Source: Lasiosphaeria ovina | Lineage: Eukaryota; Ascomycota; Sordariomycetes; Sordariales; Lasiosphaeriaceae | DNA: 64,000 nt | Assembly (NCBI GenBank): GCA_033439765.1 | Contig: JAULSN010000009.1 | Span: 2,046,001 to 2,110,000, forward strand | Direction: 5' to 3' | Notes under the pieces: generated by a model | The model's input: only the letters and a program-made list of their open reading frames with translations | Databases searched by the model: none | Told to the model about the DNA's origin: nothing | Position numbers and translations under genes: made by a program | Shown here: one piece after another, positions 12,301 to 23,649 of the stretch | Layout: every line of letters starts with the position of its first letter | How positions within the stretch are numbered: position 1 is the first letter of the stretch

Positions 12301-12874
12301 TCGAGGCGAGCGAGGCATACTGATCAGCTACGGCCAGGTACTGTCGCAAATAGGCCTGGTCGCCTAGGAGCGACGTTGGGTCATGATTCTCGCAGAAGGC
12401 TTCGAAAGTCGGTATCGACGACTCAACCATGGTGATGTCGTTGGATTTGAGGATTAGCTCCAGGACCTTGAGAACGCATGATGCGAGCAGCGGGAAGTCC
12501 TTGCCCGCTTTCTCCATAAGGGCGGTTAGGACCTGAAGCGTGACTTGGACGTTCCTGTGATGGCGGGTGTCAGCATCTAATGTTATCCTGCCTGGCCCCA
12601 GCAACGGCGCCAGACATGGTGCAGCACGGTCGAAGGAGAAGGAGGTGGGATCAGCTTACCCTATCCTCAGGCGGTATACATCGCTGGCCGTCTTCTTCTC
12701 CAAGAAGCTGCCGACTTTCTGGATCTTGGACCGACGCGACTGTGCGTAGAACAGCAGGTAGCTCAACTCGCTCGAATTCGGCTTGACGTCGACGGCGCCC
12801 TTTGTAGTGCGCGGGTAGCATTTCAAAACGAGGACCTGGTGCTTTGGCCGGCACCGTTGCTGGATCGCATTCAT
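9329..12874 (-). CDS. efr3: Efr3-like plasma-membrane scaffold of PI4-kinase
   Basis: Two exons (12874-12660 and 12554-9329) give 1146 residues. The join restores RLRIGNVQVTLQVLTALMEK. Efr3 anchors the Stt4 phosphatidylinositol 4-kinase complex, with Ypp1/TTC7, at the plasma membrane and so controls PI4P supply. The N-terminus carries the family signature CYPR, then KPNSSELSYLLFYA, then KVGSFLEKK. Roughly residues 70-700 are helical and repeat-like, as expected for the armadillo/HEAT rod. The last 400 residues are Ser/Pro-rich and low complexity, as in other fungal members, and probably regulatory by phosphorylation. The basic N-terminal patch, rather than a transmembrane helix, fits peripheral membrane binding. 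The 5' intron is 105 bases. A long antisense open frame (10082-11128) is a codon-bias shadow. Confidence 0.9.
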
Positions 12875-14387
12875 GGTGGGCGAGGTAAAGACGCGTCCGC
12901 GCGCAGCCGGGTCCGGGCTGGATAGGAAAGCGACAGAACACGCCCAGACTTAAGGCTCGAGAGTCGGGGATCAAGGCCGATGGGCGACGAATTCGACGGC
13001 TCCCGCAGCGTAGGCGAGCGAGATGACAGAAATGTCCCCAGATTATCGGCTCCAGCTCAAAGGTCCCCCCTGGAGAAAGGGAAAAAGTTTTGGGGCTAAG
13101 ATATCATGGGCGTAATTTGCCTGGGAAGGGGTGGCCTTACGGGTGGGCTTGGGGGCTGATAATGTGGGTGGAGCGTTGGCTGACATGAGAAGCTCCTGCG
13201 TGCGCGACAAACGTGTCTCCAACCAGGGTGGGAGGCTATGTACCCCCACTAGCAAATATCGCCCTGGCGGTACCTTTGCTTCTCAAAGCGGGCCCCGAGA
13301 TTGCGGTTCAAGTTCACGTAAATCCCAAGCAAAAGGCATGATAACTTACCAACGGTGGCTGACGACATTTATTCAAATCTAGCGAATTATTCCCTTTATT
13401 GCCAGTTCTTGGATCACGCGGCCTAGGCTGGATATACAGCTTTGGGGCAGCATCAATGATGTCGGGTGCTTGTTTGACAGTCGAGACAGCCCAGTGTCGG
13501 CAGCAGCCGCGTCCCGTTTTTGGTGCCATTTGGATTTGGGGCGATTGTGCTCCTGCTTCTATCTGCAACCAACAATTGCGGCAGAGCTTTTACACCCCTT
13601 CCATACGTACGTTTAGGTCGAGCTACTAAATATCCGCAGACGTACTATTGGATTCGAGGCAAGCCCAACTGCCAAGTTGTTTTATTAGTGTAGGGTATCC
13701 AAATCTGATTAAAACGCGCTCCACTACCAGGAGGTAAGCCTGCCAAGAGTCGGGTTGCTCGAATTCTTCAGAGATGACCGTTTTTCGAGATGTAATTATT
13801 TACCATGATCTCCAAGGTAGGGCCATCTGTCCATACGCACAGCACCTGCTCAGGCATGCGGTGTATCCTGCAAAAAGCGTGGTCAAACTCTCGGAGGCTC
13901 GGAAGCCAAACCATTCCAAGCTAGCTGGCTGGTGGCACACCTACGTCAGAGCCGCTTGTTGTCAAGTGCCGGGTAATTAGTTGGCCGTCTGCGATTCCCG
14001 ACAACCATGGGACTTGGAAGGAGGTATAGCTGATTGCTCTGTGGAATACAGTGCTGCCTCTAGAGTATTGACTACTGGAAACAATATGACTTGTCCGTTC
14101 AGTCAGCTGCGCAGCGAAATGTTGCCTCAAATCACGCCTGCAGCATCTGATGTCGAGTGACATCAGCAAAGCTCTCGTGAGCCTGTCCCTAGACCCAGTT
14201 GTTTGCAGTGAAATCATCACGTGGTGATTGCAAGGGTGTGGCTCACAGGCCCAATCAGAGGAGACGTGAGACATCTGATTGACTGTGTATCTCGTTTGTC
14301 CTCTGTACGGGTTGCATTTCGTGGCCTTCCTTGCCTTGGAACGTTCTTTATTGGTGACCCGCGCTCCGCACATCCATCTAGTGTACG

Positions 14388-14460
14388 CAGTACGGCGTAC
14401 GTACTTCAGTACGGCGTACGTACTTCAGTACGGCGTACGTACTTCAGTACGTACGTAGTA
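14388..14460. repeat. 19-bp tandem repeat, 3 copies plus partial
   Basis: Three exact direct copies of CAGTACGGCGTACGTACTT occupy 14388-14444, followed by a partial fourth. Each unit contains the nested palindromes GTAC and CGTACG, so the array can also fold on itself. The copies are identical, which suggests recent expansion. Confidence 0.9.
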
Positions 14461-15435
14461 CGGATCCATGATAAGCTCGCATTTGACGCTGTCCTGCATA
14501 AGGTACCTATTCATGCTTGGCTCCAGGTCAGCGCCTCAACCCAGGGAAGCAGTAAGCGACGGCTTAGGGATGCTGCGCGAACAAGCTCGAGTTCCGATGT
14601 TAAGGTTTTGAGCCGTCCTTACACCATTCTGAGGCTTTGAGGCTGTTCCTGCCACTTGCCGCGAGCACGCTTGGGAGTGTTGTCTGATCGTACGGATATC
14701 TGTGGAGACAACCTAGGTAAGGTATGTACTGCCTTAGGTATGCTTGGCTTCCTGCCCTTTGGACGATATCACAATACTCTGCTCTTAGTCAACGTCATTT
14801 CTCAAGACATACATCTCTTAACTTAGCTTGTCTTTGCCTGTAATATGGATTTTGAAGAGTTCATATACTTCTTGTGGCAGTAGATTTAGTCAAGACTTGG
14901 CCGGCAATCGCCACAACTCAACTTGTCGTCCACTTCTTTCACGGGAGTTATATATCTTCGACACGGAAGCCGATTCCCTCGGCTGACTTCCGGAAATCCC
15001 CCGTGGCTCTGGTGATGTGCAATGTATAAAATGAGAATTTGCTGAGCAAAGAAAATCTTCCTACGTTCATAAGGGATTGCAACTATTTTGATGTTCAAGT
15101 ATTGGCTGCCACGCCGGTACGCTGGTCCCAGACTCTTGTTTATGTCCTTTGTGACCAATAAAATTATGTCCCTCAGACCCAAACCTACGAGTCCCAAAAT
15201 TACATCGTACAGTACAGATATTATATTCACACCAACTAAGTAACTGAGTGAGTGGCTCAGGTCCATTGCTTTTTCCACAGCATCGCACCACCAACCACCA
15301 GCTTCCTTCCGCCTCTTTCGCCGTCTTTTTTTTTTCGGGGCTCCTTCCATACCTATTCAGTGACAAAGTCCAACTCGTTCTAGTTGAGTTGTCCAGTTTC
15401 GCCTCGACAGGCATGGCATGAAGGCCAGGGATGGA

Positions 15436-15866
15436 CACTCCAATCCCTGAGTGCTGATTAATAGGGGACTCTCCAAGATCTGAAAGGCCTTAATAGCTTA
15501 CGGCTCGCCCTAAAGGTTTTTCGCTAAGGGAGGTATTAGAATCCCTATTTTAGAATCTTGGAGGCTTTTCTCTATCCTAGAAATACCTACACCTCTGCCA
15601 GCCTTTGAGACCTTAGTGCGATACAACCTTGTCTCTAGGTAGCCTTTAAGAGAGAAACTTCTAGAAAAGTGACTTTAAGTCCCCTGCATTTATAACTTAC
15701 AACACGAGAATAACCCATGTCAAACCCCCTTGTAAAGTCACCGCACTAAAGTCTCAAAGGCTGGCAGAGGTGTATTAAAGGCTTTTCCTAGCCGTTATAT
15801 TTACTATGATATTTGCTATTTAAAGCATCTAGGTACCACCCCAACAAGCATTCAGGGATTGGACTG
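15436..15866. mobile_element. non-autonomous inverted-repeat element, copy 1
   Basis: The left end CACTCCAATCCCTGA (15436-15450) is matched by the reverse complement of the right end (15852-15866) at 14 of 15 positions. A related copy lies at 35733-35947, sharing the internal block ACGGCTCGCCCT and both ends. No protein is encoded. The size without the nested insertion is about 246 bp, typical of a MITE or a deleted DNA transposon. A clear target-site duplication was not found. Confidence 0.75.
15590..15772. mobile_element. nested 183-bp MITE with TA target duplication
   Basis: A 31-base terminal inverted repeat (15590-15620 against 15742-15772, one mismatch) starts CACCTCTGCCAGCC. It is flanked by TA on both sides (15588-15589 and 15773-15774), the duplication typical of Tc1/mariner-superfamily insertion. 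It has no coding capacity. It sits inside the older element at 15436-15866, whose relative at 35733-35947 lacks this insert at the matching place. Confidence 0.85.
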
Positions 15867-17326
15867 TACATGTACTACTAAAAGTCACTCTGCTAAGGTT
15901 TTAAACCCCAGGAGAGGTGTATTATGTAGATAGTGCTAGTCTAGTAGATGTATAACAAATTGACATCTTCTTGCATTCCATTGCTGAGATGGATTCATTT
16001 TGGGCTGCGCTACTACGGACGGTGGAGGGGGTTGCTGGCACCGCAGTGTCGGAGCGGCGGGTATGTTGTCTAGGTAATAAAAACAATCTTGAATCAGCCC
16101 GGGCCAGTCAAGATTCGAGCGACGCAACGCGAGGGCAGCAACGGCGGTGGAGAGGCAACGGCTGCACAGCGAGTGAAGCGCGGGCAGTGTCCTTTTGGTA
16201 CCTATATTATAATTGCATCCATGTTTGAGAGGGAAGGAGCAACCTAACCCAAGCTCCCGTAGATATGAGGTGATAGCGAAAGAGCCACTAGCATCGATCG
16301 ATGTGACGGGTCGCTTGAGGGGCGCTTTCTGTCGGGCAAACTGAATTTCCAGGATGATACCTACGAATATCCGTTTTGGTTTTGGCAAGTCCAAATTGCG
16401 GTAAGTAAGGTATTTATGATGTTGCGAGGCTGTCCTACTTCGGCATCCGTCGTAATTACGCGCAGCATCAACATGCGCATATGCAGCAGAGGCAACGGCA
16501 ACCGCGATGGATTTGGTTGTCTGAACCTTTCCAAATGCGGCTCTATGCCGCGAGGAGGCAAACCTAAGGTACCTTACTTCCTAGAACTTGTAGTGACGGC
16601 GCTCACTCAATATCTCCACTTCCTCGCCTAGTAGGTTGGTGCTTAGGTACCTACTTTGTCGCCTCACCGGTGACGGCCCCAATTTGCACCGTCTTACCTA
16701 CCATTGGATGATGCACCAAAGGCGACCGACCAGCCTTCCTGAGTCCTTAGAAATCCGCGACCATTCTTTCTAGGACAGGCGGGCCGAAGAGGGCGCGTCT
16801 CAGCCAACCCAACTGCCTAAGGTGGCTGCCGGTACCTACCACAGTTACGAGGAATGCGTTCGACATTTTTGGTCCAACGCTAGTATTTGAGGTGGCAGGC
16901 TCGGCTGCTGCTCTCAAGCCGTCCCGTGGCTCTGGTCCAACACAGCACAGCCTTCTCGCGGTTCGCAGCATAGAGCCCAATTCGGTAAAGACCCATATCA
17001 GGGGCTTGTCGACACACATCTTCCAATGCAAGGGGGGGATCAGGTCGTCGACTGATGATAATTACCCATCTTTCCCCGTCAGCCGTAACTGTTGTGCTGG
17101 GCCGGGTCAAGAGTTAGATGGCATGTTGATCCGGCAGGACGCGTAGGTAACTCGGTGGGCTCAGTCGCAATGAGAGAAGAACATGACAGTTGAGATTGAC
17201 TACCGTACGGTATAGAAAGAGTATGGTGCTGTGCCCTCCTTCGTTTCTCCTATTGTCTCGTTTCTCTCGTCTAGGTACAATTCGGTTTCCCGGCTCTGCA
17301 ATGGCAGACAACTTGCCGTGCTCAAC

Positions 17327-19582
17327 ATGGCTCCACTACCCGCCGTCCAACTCAAGATCCTTCTCGTTTCTGTGTTGTTGACGCTGACCTCGGCCGTTCC
17401 CGCAGGCTTCCCTCTGGCGGTCCAGAAGCCACTCTGCAAAGTCATCCCGGGAACCCTTAACTGGCCGTCGGCCGAGTCGTGGAACCGTCTCAATGAGCCA
17501 ACTGGGGGACGACTGCTTCGGCCGCCTCCTCCTGGAGCTGTCTGCCATCCCGGACAGCCAACCTACGACGCCGCCGAATGCCCCGCCGTCCTCGCCGGAT
17601 GGTCAACGTTCGAGTTCCACCAGGCCGATCCCATCTCGACAGACTGGAACCAGTGGAACAATGACTCCTGTCTTCCTCAACAGGCTGATCCGTACAGCGG
17701 TCAGGGATATCCTGTCTTCGTCATAAACACTACTACCCCGGAACATATCAAGCTGGGCGTAAACTTTGGTAGGTACTTGTGCTGCGGCGTTGTACGCTTA
17801 CCGTTAAAACTCTCGGCCGGGTGCTGATGACCGTGCTAACAAGACGGGACTGACTGCCTAACCAACAGCGAGCGAACACAACATCAGACTGGTTGTCAAA
17901 AGTTCCGGCCATGACTACCTGGGTCGCTCAGTGGCGCCCAATTCGCTGTACATCTGGGTCCACCGCCTGAAAGGCCTCGAGACACATAGTTCATTTCGTC
18001 CCCAGAGCTGCAACGTCGATATCGAAGCCTCCGCCGTTACCGCCGGCGCCGGCTCTCAGATGTTTGAGCTCTACAGCGCACTTGACGCTTTGAACCAGAC
18101 AACAGTCGGCGGGAACAGGAGGACGGTTTCCCTGGGCGGCTACCTTACAGGCGGTGGACATAGCATTCTCGCTCCCCGATATAGCCTCGCTGCGGATCAG
18201 GTCCTTGAAATGGAGCTGGTTACTCCTACCGGGGACATCGTGACTGCAAACCAATGCCAGAATCAAGACTTGTTCTGGGCAATGCGAGGGATAAGGTTGG
18301 CCTTTGTTCTCTCCGACATCTTCCTTGGCATTTCTTGCCCTTCATTCTTTAGGGATATGTTTTTGCTAACCGTCTCATATTCGTATAGGGAGGATGCTCA
18401 ACCTTTGGTATACTTATATCCGCAACCATAAAGACGTTCCCGAGCCCTCAGATTGTCGCCACGTAACTCTACGTCACTACGCCCGACATCACCAGTCCAT
18501 ATATCTTCGACGTCGTCGCCTATGTACTCGCGCAGTATCCGTCCTTGTCCGACCGCGGTGTGTCGGGGTACTCGTTCTTCTTCCAAGCCCTGCCAACCCT
18601 TTTTGACGGCGGCGCGACCACTGTCGGCGGCATTTACATGCAAATGAATCTCCAGGACAGCACAGTCGAGGCGATGGCGCAACTCTGGGAGCCAATCTTC
18701 GAGCACATCAACTCCACGTGGCCCGGCTTTCATGCTGGCTTCACATCCAAGAATTACACGCCGTTCAATAATTGGTTTCTAGACTACCTCGAGGTGGCCG
18801 AGGCCGGGGTGGATAGGCTCGTCGGCTCCAGGCTTCTCGGCGCAGATGTTCTGACTGCCAACCTCACCCTAAACGCCGAGGTGTTCAAGCGATTCGCGAC
18901 TAGTGGTGTTGGCGCTGCTTATTTGATGTCCGGGAAGGGTGTCCAGAATACCCAGCCTCGCGGTGGCGGCAATGCCGCCCTGCCAGCTTGGGGATGGGCA
19001 TACGTCCACGCAGGTACGTAACTATATCAGCCCCAAGGAGAGAGCAGCTTGCTCTGTTTTGAGGATGCTGGGGCTGGATCTGGTGCGGAAACTTCATCTA
19101 ACGTCTGCACGGCATGTGCATGCGTCACAGTTCTAGGGCAAATGTTTGAGCCCCTGAATGCGACCGCCCGGGCTGAAGCATTTGAATTGGTCAACTATGC
19201 TCTCGATCCCATGAGGGAGTTGGCACCGGATTCCGGGGCATATATGAACGAGGTGTGTTTGTTTTGCTATTCCCTTTTCCCTTCTCAAATGCAGAGATCC
19301 TCACTTTTGACCTAATTGACGTCCAGGCCGACCCTCAAGAGCCGGACTGGCAGCACCAGTTCTGGGGGAGTCACTACGACCGCCTGTATGTACTTTTTCT
19401 ATTCATATTCCACAGCCCTTTTCCCAACCCAAGCAGCTGCGCTTTCAACCAGCCACTAACACCCGACTCCCAACCAACACATCAGTGTCTACATCAAACG
19501 CGCCATCGACCCTGAAGACGTACTATGGTGCAATCCATGTGTAGGCAACGAGAGATGGAAGGAGGTAGGGGACCAACTCTAC
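17327..19582 (+). pseudogene. secreted VAO-type FAD oxidase, damaged
   Basis: Inferred exons are 17327-17768, 17869-18290, 18389-19013, 19131-19252, 19327-19385 and 19486-19582. The product would be a secreted flavoprotein of the FAD-PCMH/BBE group, most like fungal isoamyl-alcohol-oxidase-type VAO enzymes. A signal peptide (MAPLPAVQLKILLVSVLLTL) comes first. SGHDYLGRS holds the His that links FAD covalently, and GGYLTGGGHS lacks the second linking Cys. The C-terminal BBE segment reads FWGSHYDRL...IDPEDVLWC. Two lesions are visible. The intron after WAMRG begins AT instead of GT (18291), although the join at 18389 is exactly in phase (GGCSTFG). An in-frame TAA (18464-18466) then interrupts otherwise conserved sequence. 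Homology continues in the same frame on both sides, so the gene is either recently inactivated or mis-sequenced. Confidence 0.8.
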
Positions 19583-20478
19583 CAGGCGTGAGAAACGCTT
19601 CAGTAAGCCGCATGTACTACAACCGATATCTTTGTTGTCTACCTTGGTCTGCCTTGGCAGAAACCTAGCTGTATCGCTCAAATACCTACCTATGTAAAAT
19701 AAACGCATCACTCGAACGTGAAAAGGCTTCGACCCTTCCGCAAACGAAGCAACAGAGCTCAAGAGGACAAAGCCAAGGCCGAGTGCCGACCTGCCTAGTT
19801 CCTCGAACTGACACATGAGGTATTGTAGTGCCCATCCTTATAAGATACGAGGTGATGTTCCACATGGTAATAGCCAGAAAGGCTACAAATATAGACCTTT
19901 TCCTGTTATCAGATGTGTCAATTGATAGACGATCTCGAACTTTGGAAGCAACATCCCCCCGAAATAAGAAAAAGAGAAAAACCCGTCTTGAAGATTTAAT
20001 TGACAACTTATTTACCAAATGCCCTTTTTATTCTCTTCAGTAGAAAAAAAGACCCGAAGAAAGAAAGGAGACAGGTCAGGAAAATAAGAGCAAAGAGGAA
20101 AGGGCAAGTCGTAGGGAAAGCAGAAACCGGGAACATGGAGAAAGAATCTCACAAATGTACCCCGAGAATACAAAAGGTCTAACTGCATCCCTAATCATTC
20201 TCAATCATAACCTTCTATGCTACCCTTACCTGCGTGCTACCCCCCAGCCCCCCTCTTACCTCTCTCGAGCTCCACCAATACACCCCCAATACACACTGCT
20301 ATAGCGACCGCGGTACACCCGTGGTGTTTCTTCTGTTCTCCCAGAACCAATGCGTCTAGATATCTACAAGAAACCTCCGAGCTGGTCGATACTCTTGAGA
20401 GATTGCCTCCCCGCCGTCATCGGCAACTCTTGGATAAGAATGAATACTACGTGTTTCAACCAACCAAACTGCATGCTT
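19583..20478. other. intergenic, convergent 3' ends
   Basis: Between the oxidase tail (+) and the 1056-residue gene's tail (-). It is A-rich around 19960-20120. No gene or repeat was seen. Confidence 0.45.
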
Positions 20479-23400
20479 TCAAATAAATGCCCCTGTCTCG
20501 TCACTGCTAACGATCCTCTGTAAACCGCTAATTCGGTTGTAACCCCCTCCATACACATCGCGCCCGTCATCGTCGTCTTCTGTAGAAGTGCTGCTGTTGT
20601 TTCTGTGATCACTGTGCTGTCTTGTAGAGACTGATCCAAATTGTCGCTGGACCGCCGCTGTCAGACCGGGACTGGAGGCCACCGAAGGAGTGGCGGAACG
20701 AGCCGTTTGAGCTGTTGCGGCAAACTTCAAGGGGGGAGGGGCCACCCCCCTGAGGGGACTCTTCAAGGGAATAGGGGGCGCACCAGTTGGACTATCATTC
20801 TCCAAGAGCGGCCTACCTCCAGACGGGGGGGTGATTCTTTTGACTGAGCGTTGCAGTGGCGATAGCTTCACAACGTTTGGCTCTACAACTGCCAAAGGTG
20901 TTGTCGGCAGCGTCGGTTTATGCGTGGGGGGTTCAAATACGTCGACCTCTTCATCGTCATAATCATCAAATATCTGTGCAGGCTCTCGAACATGGCCACT
21001 GATGAAGCTTTTCGGCATGGTTGGCAAGGCAAACTCTACCTCAGACCGACCCGAAGCCATGGGAGATTGTTCCATCTTGGCTACGTTGGCGGATAGCCAA
21101 GTTTTCCAGTCAATCGAGCTTACCGAGGAATCGGCGCGGTAACCAGCAGGTTGATATGTGAGCCGGATGCCCCCAGGAGTGTTTGCGTCTCGAACTGTGG
21201 TCAGGGGTCCCAAATTCGGCCTCGTCTCTGCCGCGTCTTGTCCATCTGAAGAGTAGACACTCTCAGAATAGTCCATGTCCATATTATTAGCAGGTTCAGA
21301 GTCAGTATTTTGATGCTGGCCAGTCCCGCGGACCTGGGTGTCGCAATCCGAACTATGGGCATCTGAGGGATTCTGCCGCGGTTCTATGATCCGTTCTTCC
21401 TCCTCAATAGACTTCCGCAGAGCCCGACGGAATGGGCTCGTTGTTCTGAAGAGGTGCGAAGTGGGACTCCCAAAGAATGCCGAACTGCGATCCTGGAAAG
21501 CCCTGAGCTCGTCGTGTGGGGGGCTAAGAGCCGTAGAGGGAGTCTCGCCGTTGTTGTCTCCTGCGGTTTTGGCTGAACTTGCGGTACAATTCGAAGCAGA
21601 TCTTGGACGAGCAGCCCTGAACGCGGCGCAAAGTCCTTTTACTTCTCTCTTAGCTGGTTCCAAACCAAAACGGCGCGAGCTCGGTGCCACGGGAGATCCT
21701 GTTCTGAATCGCCCAATTTGCCCGCCTCGGTGGTCAGGAAGTTTGTATGGGTTGGGACCACGTGTAGGGGTTATGGCTGGATCAGATGCATGGAAGTTTT
21801 GGTGGGAAACAACACATCTAATGGTCTTTGGAGTGTTGCTTGGAGGTTTGCCAAGAGATTCGCTAGATGCCGTAGCACGAAGACAATGTGAGCCATCAGC
21901 ATGGGGCTGTGACTTCTGGTCCAGGGTATCTGAAAGTTGCTTGTTGACTGCATTTGATCGTTTTATAAGTGCGGAGTAGATTCGTTGGCTATCTACAGTT
22001 GGTCCTGACGCAGGTTTGCCGGTGTTGTTGTCATGCTGTTGGAAGAGTTGCGTCCCAAGGGCTTTTCTTGGGAAAGAGGGTGACGGGGCATGCGTGCCAT
22101 TTTCTGTGATAATAGAAAGGCGTTGTCTTTCCCACTCCCTCCACTGTTGCTGTTGCTGACTGGTCAATGTACTGGGCCCGGAATTCGTCCAGCTTGTCAG
22201 CGACTTGTCATCAGATACTTTCCGCTCTCGTTCACTCCTCAGGCTCTCTACACTTCCTCTATTGGAATGGAGGAGATTCGCGGGTACTGTCTGGAGTGAT
22301 GGCATCTTTGCCGGAACCCTCTGGATAGAGCCCCAGTCTCCGACACTACAAGTCTCGTGCCCGGCATCTGAAGATAGCAACGACCCGCATCGCTCGGTAG
22401 CATGAGTTCTCTGGGCATCAATGTGCTGGTCCGGGAGCGACGGAGGCTCGTCTTCAGACTTGGAGAGACTGAAGAATATTTTTAGTTTTGTCTTGAGAGA
22501 TTTCGATACTTTTCTGGCCTTCGTCTTAAATCCTTCATCCTTGGTCGGGGGAGTGGTGGGAGTAGCAGCGGGCGCTCCGGAGTCTTCAACTGAGTTGCTA
22601 CAGCGTAGAGACTTGGGAATGCCAGGCTCATTCCGTCGGCTTCTTGAACCGAAGAACCCAGGTAATCTGTTCACGTGTTGTGGGGTTACTCGCCCTCCCG
22701 TTTGAAGCTCCTCCTCAGGGAGCAAAGGCGGACCGGCCAGGGGATGACCTGCACTGTGGCCATCTCGACTAGTGCTGGTCCTCGATCGAATGTTGCGGCT
22801 TCTGAGGAAACTCATTGACTTTGGGGCCCGTAGCAAAGGAGAGGGAGGTGAATGCTTTTTCCCCTCCGAGTCAAACCGAAGTATCCTGCGAGTTTTTGAT
22901 GTTGGTGATTGGCTGTCACTTGGGGGTTGCGCATCCAGAAATGAAAAGGAGCCGTCCTGGCTTCTCCTGGCACCATGGCCCTCGGAGGCGAACATCGACC
23001 TGGACCTACGAAGACGGCGGTACGAGGATGGAGCGGATGCTATATCATCTTCAGGGGTGTATTGCTGGTCCCCACCCAGCAGAGAATCGAGATATTCGGC
23101 GGCAAAGCCTGACAGTGGGACGGGAGGCGGTTTCCTGTGCGGCTGACTTGGCTCGCCGCGTTGCCGTATTCCAAAGTCACCGCCGTCGTCACCCAAGACA
23201 TAGCTTCGAGAGCTGTTGGTATCGAAGTTTTCCTGCAGCCGGACACGTTGAGGGTCCGGATCCCAAGAGCTGCGCTCAGAATAGACACCAGATCCCCGTC
23301 CAGTCCTTCGCTCGACAGAACACGGGCCTATAAAGCGGACGCTCTGTCTGCGGCGGAGGGTTTGGCTGCTCTCACGACCGTGACACGGTGTACCGGCGTC

Positions 23401-23649
23401 ATCTTCTCCCAGGCCATTCATGCTTGTCTGTAGGCGCCGGGGGGACGAGTCTGGCGTCGGGGGGAACAGCGACATGTCTGCCTTTTCGCGGTCTTGGGCT
23501 CGAGAATATGCCTGGCAGGCCGCAGCCTGGGCGTCCCGGTGCGCCACAACCGGGTCGATGTGCTCGAGATGCACGCTATGCACAGACGAGGTGGACTTGC
23601 GGCGTTTGATATCCGATTTGGACTTGGTGCTATGCCGGCGACGCAGCAT
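20479..23649 (-). CDS. unknown 1056-residue Ser/Arg-rich fungal protein
   Basis: One intron-free frame from the ATG at 23649. I do not recognise a named family. The N-terminus is very basic (MLRRRHSTKSKSDIKRRKS), followed by AHRDAQAAACQAYSRAQDRE and a RRRQSVRFIGPC motif near residue 100, features I associate with conserved but uncharacterised filamentous-fungal proteins. Most of the chain is low-complexity Ser/Pro/Arg sequence with many basic-Ser sites, so it is probably largely disordered and phosphorylated. A short basic stretch (about 380-400, KARKVSKSLKTKLKIFFSLS) could bind membranes. An acidic patch (FDDYDDEEVDVFEPP) sits near residue 905. No signal peptide or membrane helix was seen. 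It could be a cytoskeletal or polarity factor, but nothing in the sequence shows this. Confidence 0.78.
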   Translation of the reverse strand: MLRRRHSTKSKSDIKRRKSTSSVHSVHLEHIDPVVAHRDAQAAACQAYSRAQDREKADMSLFPPTPDSSPRRLQTSMNGLGEDDAGTPCHGRESSQTLRRRQSVRFIGPCSVERRTGRGSGVYSERSSWDPDPQRVRLQENFDTNSSRSYVLGDDGGDFGIRQRGEPSQPHRKPPPVPLSGFAAEYLDSLLGGDQQYTPEDDIASAPSSYRRLRRSRSMFASEGHGARRSQDGSFSFLDAQPPSDSQSPTSKTRRILRFDSEGKKHSPPSPLLRAPKSMSFLRSRNIRSRTSTSRDGHSAGHPLAGPPLLPEEELQTGGRVTPQHVNRLPGFFGSRSRRNEPGIPKSLRCSNSVEDSGAPAATPTTPPTKDEGFKTKARKVSKSLKTKLKIFFSLSKSEDEPPSLPDQHIDAQRTHATERCGSLLSSDAGHETCSVGDWGSIQRVPAKMPSLQTVPANLLHSNRGSVESLRSERERKVSDDKSLTSWTNSGPSTLTSQQQQQWREWERQRLSIITENGTHAPSPSFPRKALGTQLFQQHDNNTGKPASGPTVDSQRIYSALIKRSNAVNKQLSDTLDQKSQPHADGSHCLRATASSESLGKPPSNTPKTIRCVVSHQNFHASDPAITPTRGPNPYKLPDHRGGQIGRFRTGSPVAPSSRRFGLEPAKREVKGLCAAFRAARPRSASNCTASSAKTAGDNNGETPSTALSPPHDELRAFQDRSSAFFGSPTSHLFRTTSPFRRALRKSIEEEERIIEPRQNPSDAHSSDCDTQVRGTGQHQNTDSEPANNMDMDYSESVYSSDGQDAAETRPNLGPLTTVRDANTPGGIRLTYQPAGYRADSSVSSIDWKTWLSANVAKMEQSPMASGRSEVEFALPTMPKSFISGHVREPAQIFDDYDDEEVDVFEPPTHKPTLPTTPLAVVEPNVVKLSPLQRSVKRITPPSGGRPLLENDSPTGAPPIPLKSPLRGVAPPPLKFAATAQTARSATPSVASSPGLTAAVQRQFGSVSTRQHSDHRNNSSTSTEDDDDGRDVYGGGYNRISGLQRIVSSDETGAFI

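Larger units (their letters stand above)
12875..17326. other. long gene-poor gap with repeats
   Basis: About 4.4 kb between the starts of efr3 (-) and the flavin oxidase (+). No coding region could be supported. It contains a 19-bp tandem repeat (14388-14460), nested inverted-repeat elements (15436-15866) and scattered short palindromes around GGTACC (for example 14500, 16570, 16647, 16830), which are common filler in this kind of genome. A 152-residue minus frame at 15936-16394 starts at TTG and has no homology signal. Confidence 0.5.

Noticed and set aside
14388..14460. CRISPR-like array
   Set aside because: Repeats are directly adjacent without spacers, and the DNA is fungal.
15936..16394. 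152-codon minus-strand frame
   Set aside because: Starts at TTG, crosses repeat-rich DNA and shows no domain.
18463..18495. 33-base intron that would remove the in-frame stop in the flavin oxidase
   Set aside because: Too short for a fungal spliceosomal intron and no branch point; treated as a nonsense codon.
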